Source of the DNA: Meconema thalassinum
Lineage: Eukaryota > Arthropoda > Insecta > Orthoptera > Tettigoniidae
Assembly: GCA_946902985.2 (NCBI GenBank)
Contig: OX336389.2
Coordinates: 1,079,715,788 to 1,079,779,787 of the forward strand
DNA: 64,000 nucleotides
Direction: 5' to 3'
The first letter of the stretch is position 1; each line of letters starts with the position of its first letter. Both the position numbers and the translations under genes were made by a program. The notes below the pieces were generated by a model. The model saw only the letters and a program-made list of their open reading frames with translations, was not told where the DNA came from and did no database searches. This document shows, in pieces, positions 1 through 9,895 of the stretch.

Positions 1-30
1 CTAGAGATTAGTTCATGCTTGACAATTGAC

Positions 31-745
31 ATGGAAGTATCAACAAATAGCAATGGTATGCCATACGCATTCTATAAAGGATATTCATATATTGTAAAAC
101 GAACCAATAAAAATGGAACTGTTATTTGGCGTTGTTCAAAACATCGTTCAAAACAGTGTCGAGGTGAGCTGAAAAGTAAAAATAGTGATGTCTTAAGTGT
201 AAGTGATCATCAATGTAGTGTACCAGATAAAACATCGTTGCTGTTTAAAAAACTCTTCAAAATGCTAAAACACTTGTCCCAGAAAAAGATATTGCAGCTC
301 AAGATAGTGCATTGTTTGTTAAGAAGCATGTATCATCTCCTCAGAAAGTCGTGTTAGGACAGTTGTCAATGTCTGAAAAACTCCCAACATTATCAAAGAC
401 AACACAGACTGTGCAAAATGTGGTATTGCAAAAGGATCAAAAAGGACTATATAGTAATAGTGATGAGGATTATAATGATCATAATGATGATGATAATGAT
501 GATGATGATGATAATGATAATGGTTATGATGATGATGATGTTGATGATGAAGATAATAATGATAATGGTAATGCTTTGTTTACACCTAAAAATCATTTGT
601 TAAATTTGTCTACTGGAACAATCCAAGTAAGCTAATCCGGCGGCTTCAGCAACTGCATGTCTATAAACAGGCTGGTTATACTGAATATGAGGAAGAACTA
701 TTGGATATAGAAAATGAGCTTCGTCGTGCTAAAATTATTATGTAA
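31..745 (+). pseudogene. FLYWCH zinc-finger gene, copy 1, frame-disrupted
   Basis: The ATG at 31 opens a protein with a FLYWCH-type zinc finger at about residues 13-62: an aromatic YKGYSY strand, IWRCSKHRSKQC with the two metal cysteines, and a final SDHQC. Canonical FLYWCH fingers end in H-x-H, so the last ligand here would be Cys. FLYWCH domains bind DNA and are common in host regulators and in Mutator-like transposases. After about base 240 the reading frame changes, and the same protein continues in another frame (AKTLVPEKD onward, about 262-400), as the alignment to copy 2 shows. It then passes through an Asp/Asn-rich stretch and, after another frame change near 615, ends in a charged helical tail (EEELLDIENELRRAKIIM) with a stop at 743-745. 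Introns could explain the frame changes, but no convincing splice sites were seen. The function is unknown. Confidence 0.65.
466..572. repeat. GAT/AAT trinucleotide-like repeat inside FLYWCH copy 1
   Basis: Imperfect GAT/AAT/GAA triplets run through this stretch and encode an Asp/Asn run in the FLYWCH frame. Slippage here could explain both the acidic segment and the neighbouring frame change. Copy 2 lacks the tract. Confidence 0.8.
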
Positions 746-944
746 TGGATCCACATAACCGCTTAAACTATTTCTTAACAATACATGTTATATTTTCTAC
801 CACTATGCTACCATTTTGCTCTCACTTTTACATTCACTTTAAACTGTACATATTAAATATAAAAGCCAAAGCTAAATGATTTTATTATCAGAACAGTTAT
901 AAACTTTGTAGTGAGCAAATCATACTAACAGGTTAGTTGCTACT

Positions 945-1343
945 ATGGAACTTACTACAACTAACAAAGGTAAACAACGTGTACTCTACAAAGGCTACTC
1001 TTATAACTATAAGCGTCAAAATGTAAAAGGAATAATATTTTGGCGATGCTCAAAAGAGAGGTCAAAAAGATGTCGAGGCAATCTAAAAAGTAGAAATGGT
1101 AAGGTTTTAAGTGTGAGTGATCATCAATGTGGTGCACCAGATGAAACACTGTTGGTGTCAACAATGAATCATGACAATGCTAAAAAGCTAGTACAAGAAA
1201 AAAATGTTGCTACTCAAAATAGTGCAGTGTTTATTGAGCAACATTTAACCCCTGCTGTAAAAGTTATGTTTAATCCATCTTCCACATCTCAAGAGTCATC
1301 AACATCACAAACTATGCAAAAGGTTGTGTTGTTGTTGTTTTAA
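945..1343 (+). CDS. FLYWCH zinc-finger protein, copy 2
   Basis: A 132-residue ORF starting at an ATG that aligns with the ATG of copy 1 (MELTTTN versus MEVSTNS). The finger spans about residues 14-62: YKGYSYNYKR, then FWRCSKERSKRC, then SDHQC. The last ligand position is again Cys rather than His. The rest matches the shifted frame of copy 1 (NAKKLVQEKNVATQ), so the two are tandem paralogues about 0.9 kb apart. The ORF ends at 1341-1343, but nucleotide similarity to copy 1 continues to about 1410, so the coiled C-terminal tail has been lost. An AATAAA at 1462-1467 could serve as its poly(A) signal. It is the most intact host-like ORF in the window, but it could be a relic of a transposon gene. 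Confidence 0.6.
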   Translation: MELTTTNKGKQRVLYKGYSYNYKRQNVKGIIFWRCSKERSKRCRGNLKSRNGKVLSVSDHQCGAPDETLLVSTMNHDNAKKLVQEKNVATQNSAVFIEQHLTPAVKVMFNPSSTSQESSTSQTMQKVVLLLF

Positions 1344-1865
1344 GGGGCTGAACTTCAAGGTTATCTACCCTTCATATGCAAGAGAATCAAAAAGGACTAA
1401 ATAGTAATAGAGAAAAAAGAAATGTATTTTGAATGTAACTATTGTACAAGTACTTATATTAAATAAATAAAAATATTGTATGGGTATTGTCTGTATTTTC
1501 TTCATTGCTATACCCACGTCCTACTACATTAATGCCATTGTTAACCATCAACAATCTCCATCTATGTTCAGAAAGAAAGTGATCTTAAACAATACACTCT
1601 ATCTATGGTTTGTGTACCGAGTATCATAATAATACAGTGTACAGCATCCCAGGGGTATGCACCCCTTGGAGACCATCCCCCCGGCATCTGGCTAAATCCC
1701 CTAAAATGGCAACCCTTGGAAAGCCGGGGCAACATCCATTAATACTGTAAGGACAGCTTGCTACTCCATAAAGCAGCTCAAGCCTTACGTAATCATTACA
1801 CTCAGCGACATAGTATTAAACTAGTAACTGGGCCAATACATTGCTGACAGCAGGGCGTCAGAAGG

Positions 1866-1912
1866 TATAAGAAGACGTCCTAATGAGGTCAAACGCTCTC
1901 TTCATTGTCAGT
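1866..1912 (+). promoter_or_regulatory. LTR core promoter candidate
   Basis: TATAAG at 1866 is followed 44 bases later by TCAGT, the arthropod initiator motif. This would start R near 1910. With AATAAA at 2070, R would be about 180 nt. The spacing is longer than the usual 30 nt, so one of the two motifs may not be used. The same sites recur in the 3' LTR at 11514 and 11556-11560. Confidence 0.45.
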
Positions 1913-2146
1913 GCTCCATCGAGACGGCCGAGGCTACGCTGGTGTCAACCGAGGTGAGTCAGTCAATCGTGTTCAGAATTCCTATTTTGTAACCTGTAAC
2001 CCAACACTTGTACACATTGTGAACATAATCTTATTCCCTACAAGGGACCCACACTCAGAATCACAGACCAATAAAACACTTGGTCCACACTCTACACTAG
2101 CATTACTGTTATACGCCTCTTTACATCCCAACGCCCTTCCTTATTC

Positions 2147-2168
2147 CCGTCACGTAAAGACGTGACGG
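2147..2168 (+). other. Perfect 9-bp-stem hairpin in the LTR
   Basis: CCGTCACGT and ACGTGACGG pair perfectly around a 4-nt AAAG loop. The hairpin lies about 75 nt after AATAAA, where U5 should begin, and is present in both LTRs (second copy 11795-11816). Confidence 0.8.
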
Positions 2169-2511
2169 ACAGTAGGCCATTAGCGCTAACTCAGGTACCT
2201 TTGTGTTTCTCGAGCCGGGTCGGCTGCCAACAAGCAGCGCGTGCCACTCGGCTGATACAAGCAGCTTCAATTACATAATAAGCAGTCAGCTGAGCTAAGC
2301 GACCAGCACAGCGACCCTGTGCAGAGGGTCCCATCCCCTCAAACACTACCACATTATTTATAGGAACGCCCCCTAGTTCCTAGCACACCACAACACTCTA
2401 CACTGGTCAGCTTACCCTGACAAGGGAAGCTACCCTTTTAGGCACCACTTTATAAATTAGTACAACAACTCTCTCTTTTAGATCCACCCCCAAATAAGGG
2501 ATCTAAAACAC

Positions 2512-2528
2512 TGGTGGAGGCGCGGTCC
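2512..2528 (+). other. tRNA primer-binding site candidate
   Basis: TGGTGGAGGCGCGGTCC begins one base after the LTR end and starts with the required TGG, the complement of CCA. It implies a primer tRNA ending ...CGCCTCCACCA. The first eight bases resemble alanine tRNA acceptor ends, but I cannot assign the tRNA securely. Confidence 0.6.
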
Positions 2529-2792
2529 TACGCATAGAGAAAAGGGACTCAACCAACGAGCCCTCGTAGGTAAAACGACCCCTTCCGTACCGCAAAAAGC
2601 CAAGCAAATAGTGAGAATTTTTTTCCCCCAGACATAAAGCACCATTTTTTTTGTGTGCTCCAAACTAGCTACACAGGGGAAATTCTTAACAAACCAACCC
2701 CCCAGCCCCATACAGAATCAGAGAAATATAAGAATACACTGTCAAAACACGCACAGATTTTTTTTTTATTTTTCACATACACTCCATTCAAC

Positions 2793-3680
2793 ATGGCCCC
2801 CCTATACCGCCTAGCTGTGCTAAGGAGCATTGGGGAGTACCAGGAATTAATTGCCTGGCACAGAGTTTTTGAAACTAGGCAGGACTACCTCAGAAGGTTT
2901 CAGCAGCTCCTGCACGCCCAGTACATGCGGATCATAAGAGCCCTTGTCCGGCCAATCCGCAGTGCTAAGAATCGCAAGATTCGGGCGAAAATCCCCACCC
3001 TCCGCACACAAATCATAAAAGCACACTGGCAACTACACTGTCGACACGAGTTTATGTTCCAACAATGGGAAACACTCATCACGGAACACAGACGGATAGG
3101 GACTCAGGACACAAAAGTCGCTGAACAGGCCATATGCCTCAATAGGCAGTACACCCAAATTTGGGATGAATACCGTGACCTCCAAGCCAACAAGGCCATT
3201 TTTGAGTTCATGGTAGGGCCACCAGCCCAGCCGAGAGAGGACATAAGCGTAGATACGCTGACTCGACAATTTGCGAGGATGTCCCTCTCGCCACGTACTG
3301 CCACAGAATGGAAGGAGTTCGCCGTGGCCACAGTCAAGAAGACGGCCAGGTTAGGCTCCAACTTACTACAAAATAAACCTAACACAAACACACGTCCTTC
3401 AGCTCCGGACCGGAAGGCAATTTTGCCAAACCGAGGGGCAGAGCCTAGAACAATCCCCTCGGAACAAAAGGACGAGAGGGAATCGAAGCTAGGGCCATTA
3501 AATACACATGATATAACAGAGGGACAACGGGACGTAACCACGTCATGGGCAGACGACATAGAGCCCGCCCTACAGTACATAAAGCCTACATACACGTACA
3601 CAGATAGGCTAACACATTGGCAGAAGCGGCCGTGGCCACAGGCCGAAAAGCGGTCAGACTACACGCCACCACATTGCTAG
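2793..3680 (+). CDS. gag-like protein of the LTR retrotransposon
   Basis: The frame is open from 2655, but the first ATG is at 2793, after a long polypyrimidine tract, giving 295 residues. The N-terminal half is rich in charged, probably helical segments (for example REYQ-like and RRFQQLLHAQ stretches). The C-terminal third is Pro/Thr/Arg-rich and low in structure. No CCHC zinc knuckle or major homology region is evident. The assignment as Gag rests on position: it is the first ORF after the primer-binding site of an LTR element with a Gypsy-type integrase tail. It overlaps the next ORF by about 60 nt in the -1 frame. A structural role in particle formation is inferred. Confidence 0.6.
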   Translation: MAPLYRLAVLRSIGEYQELIAWHRVFETRQDYLRRFQQLLHAQYMRIIRALVRPIRSAKNRKIRAKIPTLRTQIIKAHWQLHCRHEFMFQQWETLITEHRRIGTQDTKVAEQAICLNRQYTQIWDEYRDLQANKAIFEFMVGPPAQPREDISVDTLTRQFARMSLSPRTATEWKEFAVATVKKTARLGSNLLQNKPNTNTRPSAPDRKAILPNRGAEPRTIPSEQKDERESKLGPLNTHDITEGQRDVTTSWADDIEPALQYIKPTYTYTDRLTHWQKRPWPQAEKRSDYTPPHC

Positions 3681-4084
3681 GTCAGACACAAGCCATTAAG
3701 CGACCTTTACCGCCAGTTCAAAGGGCAAATTTGCCAGAACAAAGGCGAACACCGGTATTAGTCCCTCAGGATGCACGATATACGCACGAACATTTTGACC
3801 GGGCATTACCACACAGTACACGGGGATTAGGAAAGGTGTTCTCACCTACCCCACAAAACCACGCAGTCAAATATATCCACACTCCCGTAAAATCTACTAG
3901 GGCAGCGCCAGGCGCAATTAGGCCCTCGAATACAGGTACACTCAAACCTATAGACACGCGCTACGGTGGAAATAGGCCAAAGCTTACTTTGCTAGAAATT
4001 CCGCCGGAAGGTAGCAAAGGAACACCCCAGTGGATTCCAGAGGCCTATAATCTAATAACAGGGCAAAACCCTTCACCTTTCTGA
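3617..4084 (+). CDS. Second ORF overlapping gag in the -1 frame
   Basis: About 155 codons, opening at a non-ATG (TTG) codon inside the last 60 nt of the gag-like ORF and ending in TGA at 4082-4084. The product is basic and proline-rich (for example RPLPPVQRANLPEQRR). I see no protease DTG or DSG motif and no reverse-transcriptase motif. The overlap and phase fit a -1 frameshift arrangement as in gag-pro, but no classical heptamer slippery site was evident. It may be the start of a truncated pol, or gag sequence split by an indel. Confidence 0.4.
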   Translation: MAEAAVATGRKAVRLHATTLLGQTQAIKRPLPPVQRANLPEQRRTPVLVPQDARYTHEHFDRALPHSTRGLGKVFSPTPQNHAVKYIHTPVKSTRAAPGAIRPSNTGTLKPIDTRYGGNRPKLTLLEIPPEGSKGTPQWIPEAYNLITGQNPSPF

Positions 4085-5051
4085 GCACTGAAGCTCGAAA
4101 GAGGATAACGACTTCCACCAGGGCCACAGAAATAAACTAACATCGCTAACACCAACATTATAGGCCACATAAATTCTTTCACACGGGGGCGATAAGAAAA
4201 TGGTCCAACAAGTACACAATAAACATAAAATTGCATATTTTTCGTTCTTATTTTATGTATATACGGTGCAATATAGCCGAAATAGAAGGAACAATTCTAA
4301 ATCCTTCCAGTTTTTTTTTCGGAACCATGGCATTTTTCTCTCAGGCCATCAATGGTTATTGGGCGAAGTGATTAACGCCATAACGTAAAGTCTCTAATAT
4401 ACTAAGCCAAGTGGAAGCCAAGCAGGCTTCAGGCCGAAAAAGAGATATTTTGAACACAACTTAAGCATAAAATCACAGCATAAAGCTTAAGTGAGTCTTT
4501 CTAAGTAGAAATGACTAAACGTTCTATGTTAGGGTTCCACAGTTTGATAGATTCTCCTGTTGCGGGCGAAAGCCGTAAGTGTGGCAGGAATTAAGAATCT
4601 CAAACTAACTTCAAAAATTTGGTGAGGTGTGCTTTAGCCAACTGAAATGCCCAATTGCACACCGGGACGAGACACTGTCATTGGGGGGAGTTACAATTAC
4701 TTTGAAGGGCAGGTTTGACTCCCATAGTGCACTGGCTTTGCTCGTGACGTGGATACAAGTGTGTCAATTACGTCTTGCAATGGCCTTCTTAATGTGTACT
4801 AGACAGTGTCGGTAGATTCCCCTGAGACGTAACCAGATTACGGTAGTATTCACGTTACCAAAATGGTAAATACTACACTCAGGTCCCAAACACATTTTTT
4901 TAAACATTTTTTATAGTGTTCACGACATAATTTTTAGAGACTATCGCCACCTGCTATTATTTTCTTTCAAAGTGCTCTCTTAATCCAGAGCGGGGCATAG
5001 CTCATTTTTTTTCTATTATGACGCAGGCATTAGGCCCGATGAAAGAAGAAC
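4085..5051. other. Interior without recognisable coding; site of pol loss
   Basis: Between the gag-side ORFs and the integrase tail, where protease, reverse transcriptase, RNase H and most of integrase should lie (about 3 kb or more), there is less than 1 kb. It has only short ORFs (for example 4627-4815) with no recognisable motif. This is the footprint of one or more large deletions or a replacement. Confidence 0.6.
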
Positions 5052-5294
5052 GTGTCCGAATTCCTCCTACCACGATGGGCAGGTCCCTTCAAAGTCTGCA
5101 GGAAGGTATCTGACCTAAATTATATAGTGAGCGTGCGCCATGGGAGAAAACTCATAAAGGACACTATTCACGCCCGCCGGATAAAGGCATATCATACACG
5201 TGAAGCTCACACACCTACACGTACAGGAAGGCACACTACTAAGAGAAAAGGAAACGGTCCCGTTGGCAGACGTGGGAAGAAAGCCAAGAAATAG
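5052..5294 (+). pseudogene. Integrase C-terminal (GPY/F) fragment
   Basis: An 80-residue open stretch begins right after an in-frame TGA. It carries the integrase C-terminal module of Gypsy-class elements: PRWAGPFKV, then LNYIVSV about 12 residues later, then a conserved His/Arg near IHARRIKAYH, followed by a lysine/arginine-rich tail (TKRKGNGPVGRRGKKAKK). In the family this SH3-like module binds DNA. The catalytic DDE core and zinc-binding N-terminus are missing upstream, so the fragment cannot integrate DNA. It is the best evidence that the element belongs to the Gypsy class. Confidence 0.75.
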
Positions 5295-8200
5295 CCTTCA
5301 GACCTCACTGACCGAACCGGGATACGATCCTAACACTCACCAGAACTGTCCCGGAGACACAACCTTCATGGTGCCGGAAACAATCACTCTGGGTAAAAGA
5401 CGGTCTCCAAACCCGCAACCTTCTGAATACCAGGAATATAAGGTTGAGTAGATATCCAGTTCTAGATAAGGATAATGGGAAAGCTAAGACTAATTGGGAC
5501 AGTCCCACTAACAGCGGGTCATAAACGAAAAACAATACAATCGCCTCTGGCATCTGGTCACCATACACGCGACTAGCGGACCAGACGCACTCGCGTACAA
5601 CGCATATGGGATTTCCGAAGTGAAATGCCATGGCCTATGGTTTGGATTCCAAGTAAAACGGAAATCCCGTAGCGCATGAGCTACAGTTCAACGGTCATAT
5701 TCAACCACAAGTTTTTTTTCTACAATGAGAGAGGCACTGCTAGCAATCACTACAGACAGCAGTCAGGTTCACACACACACACGTGCAGAAAACTAGGACG
5801 TGGGCAGAGCATGAAACAAATGAAAGCACACAACATCGTAATTCAACACCGTCGTATCAGCAGTAACATACTCCTCAATGAGCAAGACTGCTCAACACAG
5901 ACAAGCCGAGCCAAAGCCTGCTGGACAGAAATCAACACATCATTCACGCCCGATTTACAGACCCTATATCTTCCAAAATTACACTACAAGGGGAAATCAA
6001 AAACGTACAAACTCTACACAGGTATGCATGCTTTCATTTGCGCATTGCACATCCGCGGGAACGTGCCATATTATATGCGGCACGGAAATAATCACACCAA
6101 GTCTTTACAGACAACCGGATTCGAACCCATGACCACACACCACACTCGTACCAAAAACTAACTATCCAATGGTATTTTTGGTACGCGGAACACAAGCAAA
6201 AACCACACTGGGAAAGCCCCAAGCCCTGTAACACAACGCAAACATAAAACACAGAGAATGACATAAGGTCACGGGTCTGAGTTCCAGTAAAAATTTAGAC
6301 ACAAAGGAGAACAGCTATCCAGGCTCCCAACCACACCGAAATTGGCCCATACAAATGCATGAACAGGGAATACTACATTTCCTCCCACCAAAAAAAAAAC
6401 CCAGACATAAAATTTCGAATTACACCAGACATAGCGAACACATTTCCCAGAGCAGGTAGGAAAATTTCGCAAGACACAAGTCTTAGAAAACAATGGCCAC
6501 ACAATGCCATTACATAACTAGGGCGAATTGCTACATTAAGCCGCTAGGAATTTAAAACAATGACCACACTTGCGCACGTGCAGAAAAAGCACATACCAAC
6601 TGCTGACAGCAAACTATTTACACTGCAATACTGCGATGACTAGACGCTATTGCGTATCGCCAGTGACCGTGAAATCACAAACACATAACAATTATAACAA
6701 CATACATTTTTTTCCCACACTGCAAAATCATTTGGCAATGGACAAGACGTGACACAGCGGAACTTATCTTGGGCCTATAAGGGCACGTTCGCAAAGACGT
6801 TGAAAGGCCACGGACGCTTCCCGCCCATACACAACATACACAGTAGGACTTAGCCTTATAACAGACCAACCGTCCGCGTGGTGTAGCGGAACGTAGTCAC
6901 ACACACACACACACACGCGCTCACCAATTAGGAGCGAACATAGGGACTTTGAGGAAACAGGACCTCCCCTTAATAACTTCTTTTCGCGATTCTATTCCCG
7001 AAATAAATCATTACAGATGACTAGCACATGACCAGTCGCACTACGACCACTGGCAACATCTACACTGCAAATGGCCGACCAGGTTAGGTCATGCAGCTCT
7101 ACTATCCCAAGGCGCGGATAGAAAGCCAACATGGACCAAGGGAGGACGACAGGAGAACAGGCTACCAGCGTACCACCTTACTCCCTTCCCATAACCTTCT
7201 CACGCCTAACATAAACAACGCAAACACATCTACACGACCAAAAACAGCTACACTACATTACAAAGTATACACAGGGGTTGATGGACTTCATGCGTCTAAA
7301 AAGCAGGCATGCTACGCCTTGCGTCCCGATGCTAACACCTGAGTATTAGGGGTGTGTCAGCAAACATTAAAGAAGCAGAATGCGCCTCTCCAAATGAGAG
7401 AGGAGGCCATGGTTATATACTAACCATCCTTCAGTACTTAAACTCTCCCGCATGAAAGGAACATATGGTATTATGCCCCATCCTACACCTATCCGTACAT
7501 GAAGGCAGAAACTTCATATCCAGACACATGCATGAGTATCCCATCCAGTCACCAGGGATTTTAATATCAAACCTGCATGAACGTTCGTATTTTTGCAATC
7601 CCGGGAATTGCCTCCCCAATCCACTCACTATAGGAGCATCCCAACGCCACCACCGGTTCTAGGCCACCACTAACGTGGAACCCAAAGGTGCGCAACCCCT
7701 TCCTACCATACTTTAAGCCCTCTCAACAAATAACTACCCCCAAATCCTAATAACAGGGTACCTGACACTCCAGACCCTACTAACACCTCCATTAAGGTAA
7801 GGAAAGCATTATTGCTGGAAAGCTGATGTAGCGATGGTAGACCAGAAGTAGCCTATGCACTTAGAAGATCTACAACCCCGCAACACTGGAAATATTTTAC
7901 ATTTTTACACAAAGATTAAACTATTCACACGGGTTACGACACATTTTTTTTTCTTACAAAGGAATCTGATACGACCTGATGGTTGACAACGGTGTAAGCC
8001 GAAGGTCAGGAGGGACCACACTGGAGCAGAGCTGGGGAAGGCGATGTGGACCCTTACCCCAGTTGGCTCATCAAATCACTGACCTGACCAAATAGACGAA
8101 CCACGTAAGGTCAAAGCATTCGCGGCCTGGTCGGGCAAGCTCTGGAATCCTAAGGGCGCATATGCCGCCCCTGGGAGGAAGGGATGCTATACCCACTTTG

Positions 8201-8626
8201 TGCCACGGTCGTCGAAGCCAAGACCTGCAGGGAGACTTTCTGAGAATGGCGGGAGAAATAGCTCACTCCGCGCCGGCCTCGGGAGCTATCCCTAGAGACG
8301 ACCCCATATTATGACTAGACTGTTAGTTAAATTTACGTAAGTAGGACTTCCATGGCGGGGAGTCAGACTCCTATTCGTCAGGAGTGAAGCAGGATCCAAG
8401 GGTTCAGCAGGACCAATCCTAGATCCGACAAGTCCTTACCCCGCGAGGTGAAGGTGAAGACCACGACGGTAATCAATAATGAATAATGAAATATGAATAT
8501 ATATATATGGAATGTACGCGCTCATTCGGTCCTGCGCCCACGTAAATGGACGACAACGGGTCGCCAGAGTCTTAAATGAGTAGCATAGCGGGCACTCAAA
8601 GGGGTTCAGTGGGCCAACCCAGCAAT
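5295..8626. other. Long 3' interior of the retrotransposon, no recognised gene
   Basis: About 3.3 kb after the integrase tail. Short ORFs occur (5676-6161, 161 residues; 7091-7342), but none shows a signal peptide, transmembrane pattern or family motif, so there is no support for an env gene. The composition is moderately GC-rich, with many CACAC runs (for example 6899-6916). This may be captured or filler sequence. Confidence 0.5.
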
Positions 8627-8815
8627 GCCGATACAGGCGAAGAGGATTCCCCGGACGCTCACTTCCCGGAGGACATATGAATCGTTACTATTGCGGCCGA
8701 TACAGGCGAAGAGGATTCCCCGGACGCTCCCTTCCCGGAGGACACATGAATCATTACTATTGCGGCCGACACAGGCGAAGAGGACTCCACGGACGCTTCC
8801 TTCCCGGAGGATATT
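8627..8815. repeat. 69-bp tandem repeat, about 2.7 copies
   Basis: Units start at 8627, 8696 and 8765 (GCCGATACAGGCGAAGAGGA...). The period is exactly 69 bp, a multiple of three, so frames remain open across it on both strands (8625-8939 plus, 8606-8848 minus), with a 23-residue protein repeat. The units differ by only a few bases. Confidence 0.9.
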
Positions 8816-9342
8816 ATGCCATTGGACCACACTGTCCAATGCCCACATAAATGGCGACGCAGCGGGCAGTCAGAGGGCATTAAGAGAGGGGCAGTGCGCG
8901 CACCTCACAGGAGCCAAGTGGGCGGCTCAACTACGTTAAATCGGAACAGCAAACGGTCATGAACTAGGAAGTTACAGCGGGCGAAACGGTTAGCTTAGTG
9001 GCACCGTAAGCGCCTGCGAATAGATTAGTACTAATAATAGACGTCGACACCTAGAGTTAAGGGGACGGAATCTAGCGACCCTAGAGACAACCGGTGTTTC
9101 TGGGGCTCGTGCGGGTGGTGATCTGGGGATTTAATTGCCCCAGGCGATCGTCCTAGGCCAAATTTAGTTGTAAGACGGTTGCATTTGACACGCAACCTAG
9201 GATTAAGCAAATTTATTCACCGCTGTTGCCAGGTATGGCGCAGCACATTTCGGCAATAGATTAAGGCAACCCTCTCGGCTTAGTAATAGTTTTTTTTTAT
9301 TATTAGCCCATAATTAAGTTAGATAGTATTAAGTAACGCCGG
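8816..9342. other. Spacer between the two internal arrays
   Basis: GC-moderate DNA without ORFs. A short stretch near 8985 (GGTTAGCTTAGTGGC) resembles an A box, but no B box follows. Confidence 0.4.
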
Positions 9343-9895
9343 TCGGCACTCGGTGACTATAAATCCGTTACCGAGGTAAGCCCGACAATACTTAGGATAA
9401 ACTAGGTTAAAATAGGCATAATCAAAGTGGGATATATCGGCACTCGGTGACTATAAATCCGTTACCGAGGTAAGCCCGACAATACTTAGGATAAACTAGG
9501 TTAAAATAGGCATAATCAAAGTGGGATATATCGGCACTCGGTGACTATAAATCCGTTACCGAGGTAAGCCCGACAATACTTAGGATAAACTAGGTTAAAA
9601 TAGGCATAATCAAAGTGGGATATATCGGCACTCGGTGACTATAAATCCGTTACCGAGGTAAGCCCGACAATACTTAGGATAAACTAGGTTAAAATAGGCA
9701 TAATCAAAGTGGGATATATCGGCACTCGGTGACTATAAATCCGTTACCGAGGTAAGCCCGACAATACTTAGGATAAACTAGGTTAAAATAGGCATAATCA
9801 AAGTGGGATATATCGGCACCCGGTAACCACAATTCCGCTACCGGGGTAAGACCAACTCCATATTATTTACGGCATTACGGCACCGTATAGGGTAA
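9343..9895 (+). repeat. 94-bp tandem array with a hairpin in every unit
   Basis: Five apparently identical units start at 9343, 9437, 9531, 9625 and 9719 (period 94). A diverged unit follows from 9813. Each unit holds CTCGGTGAC, a 9-nt loop and GTTACCGAG, giving a 9-bp RNA stem with one G-U pair. GTAAG, a splice-donor-like motif, follows at once. In the diverged unit (stem 9819-9827 with 9837-9845) the second pair has changed from T-A to C-G on both sides, the loop is still 9 nt, and GTAAG is kept. Confidence 0.93.

Larger units (their letters stand above)
1638..2510 (+). repeat. 5' LTR
   Basis: The left long terminal repeat, 873 bp, TGT...ACA. It contains a TATA-like box (1866), a TCAGT initiator-like motif (1908-1912), a strong splice-donor consensus (GAG|GTGAGT, GT at 1954), AATAAA (2070-2075), a 22-nt hairpin (2147-2168) and a polypyrimidine-AG (2471-2481). 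The 86-codon ORF inside (1905-2165) is identical in both LTRs and is probably not a gene. Confidence 0.95.

Noticed and set aside
418..603. Methionine/isoleucine-rich ORF
   Set aside because: An off-frame reading of the GAT/AAT repeat within FLYWCH copy 1.
1905..2165. 86-codon ORF in the LTR (also 11553-11813)
   Set aside because: Identical because the LTRs are identical; non-ATG start, spans AATAAA, no motif.
5676..6161. Possible env gene of the retrotransposon
   Set aside because: No signal peptide, no transmembrane segment, no cysteine pattern; non-ATG start.
8980..9010. tRNA-like A box in the retrotransposon
   Set aside because: No B box at the right distance.
9343..9812. CRISPR-like array
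   Set aside because: Units are 94 bp and repeat without distinct spacers, inside a eukaryotic retrotransposon; it is a plain tandem array.
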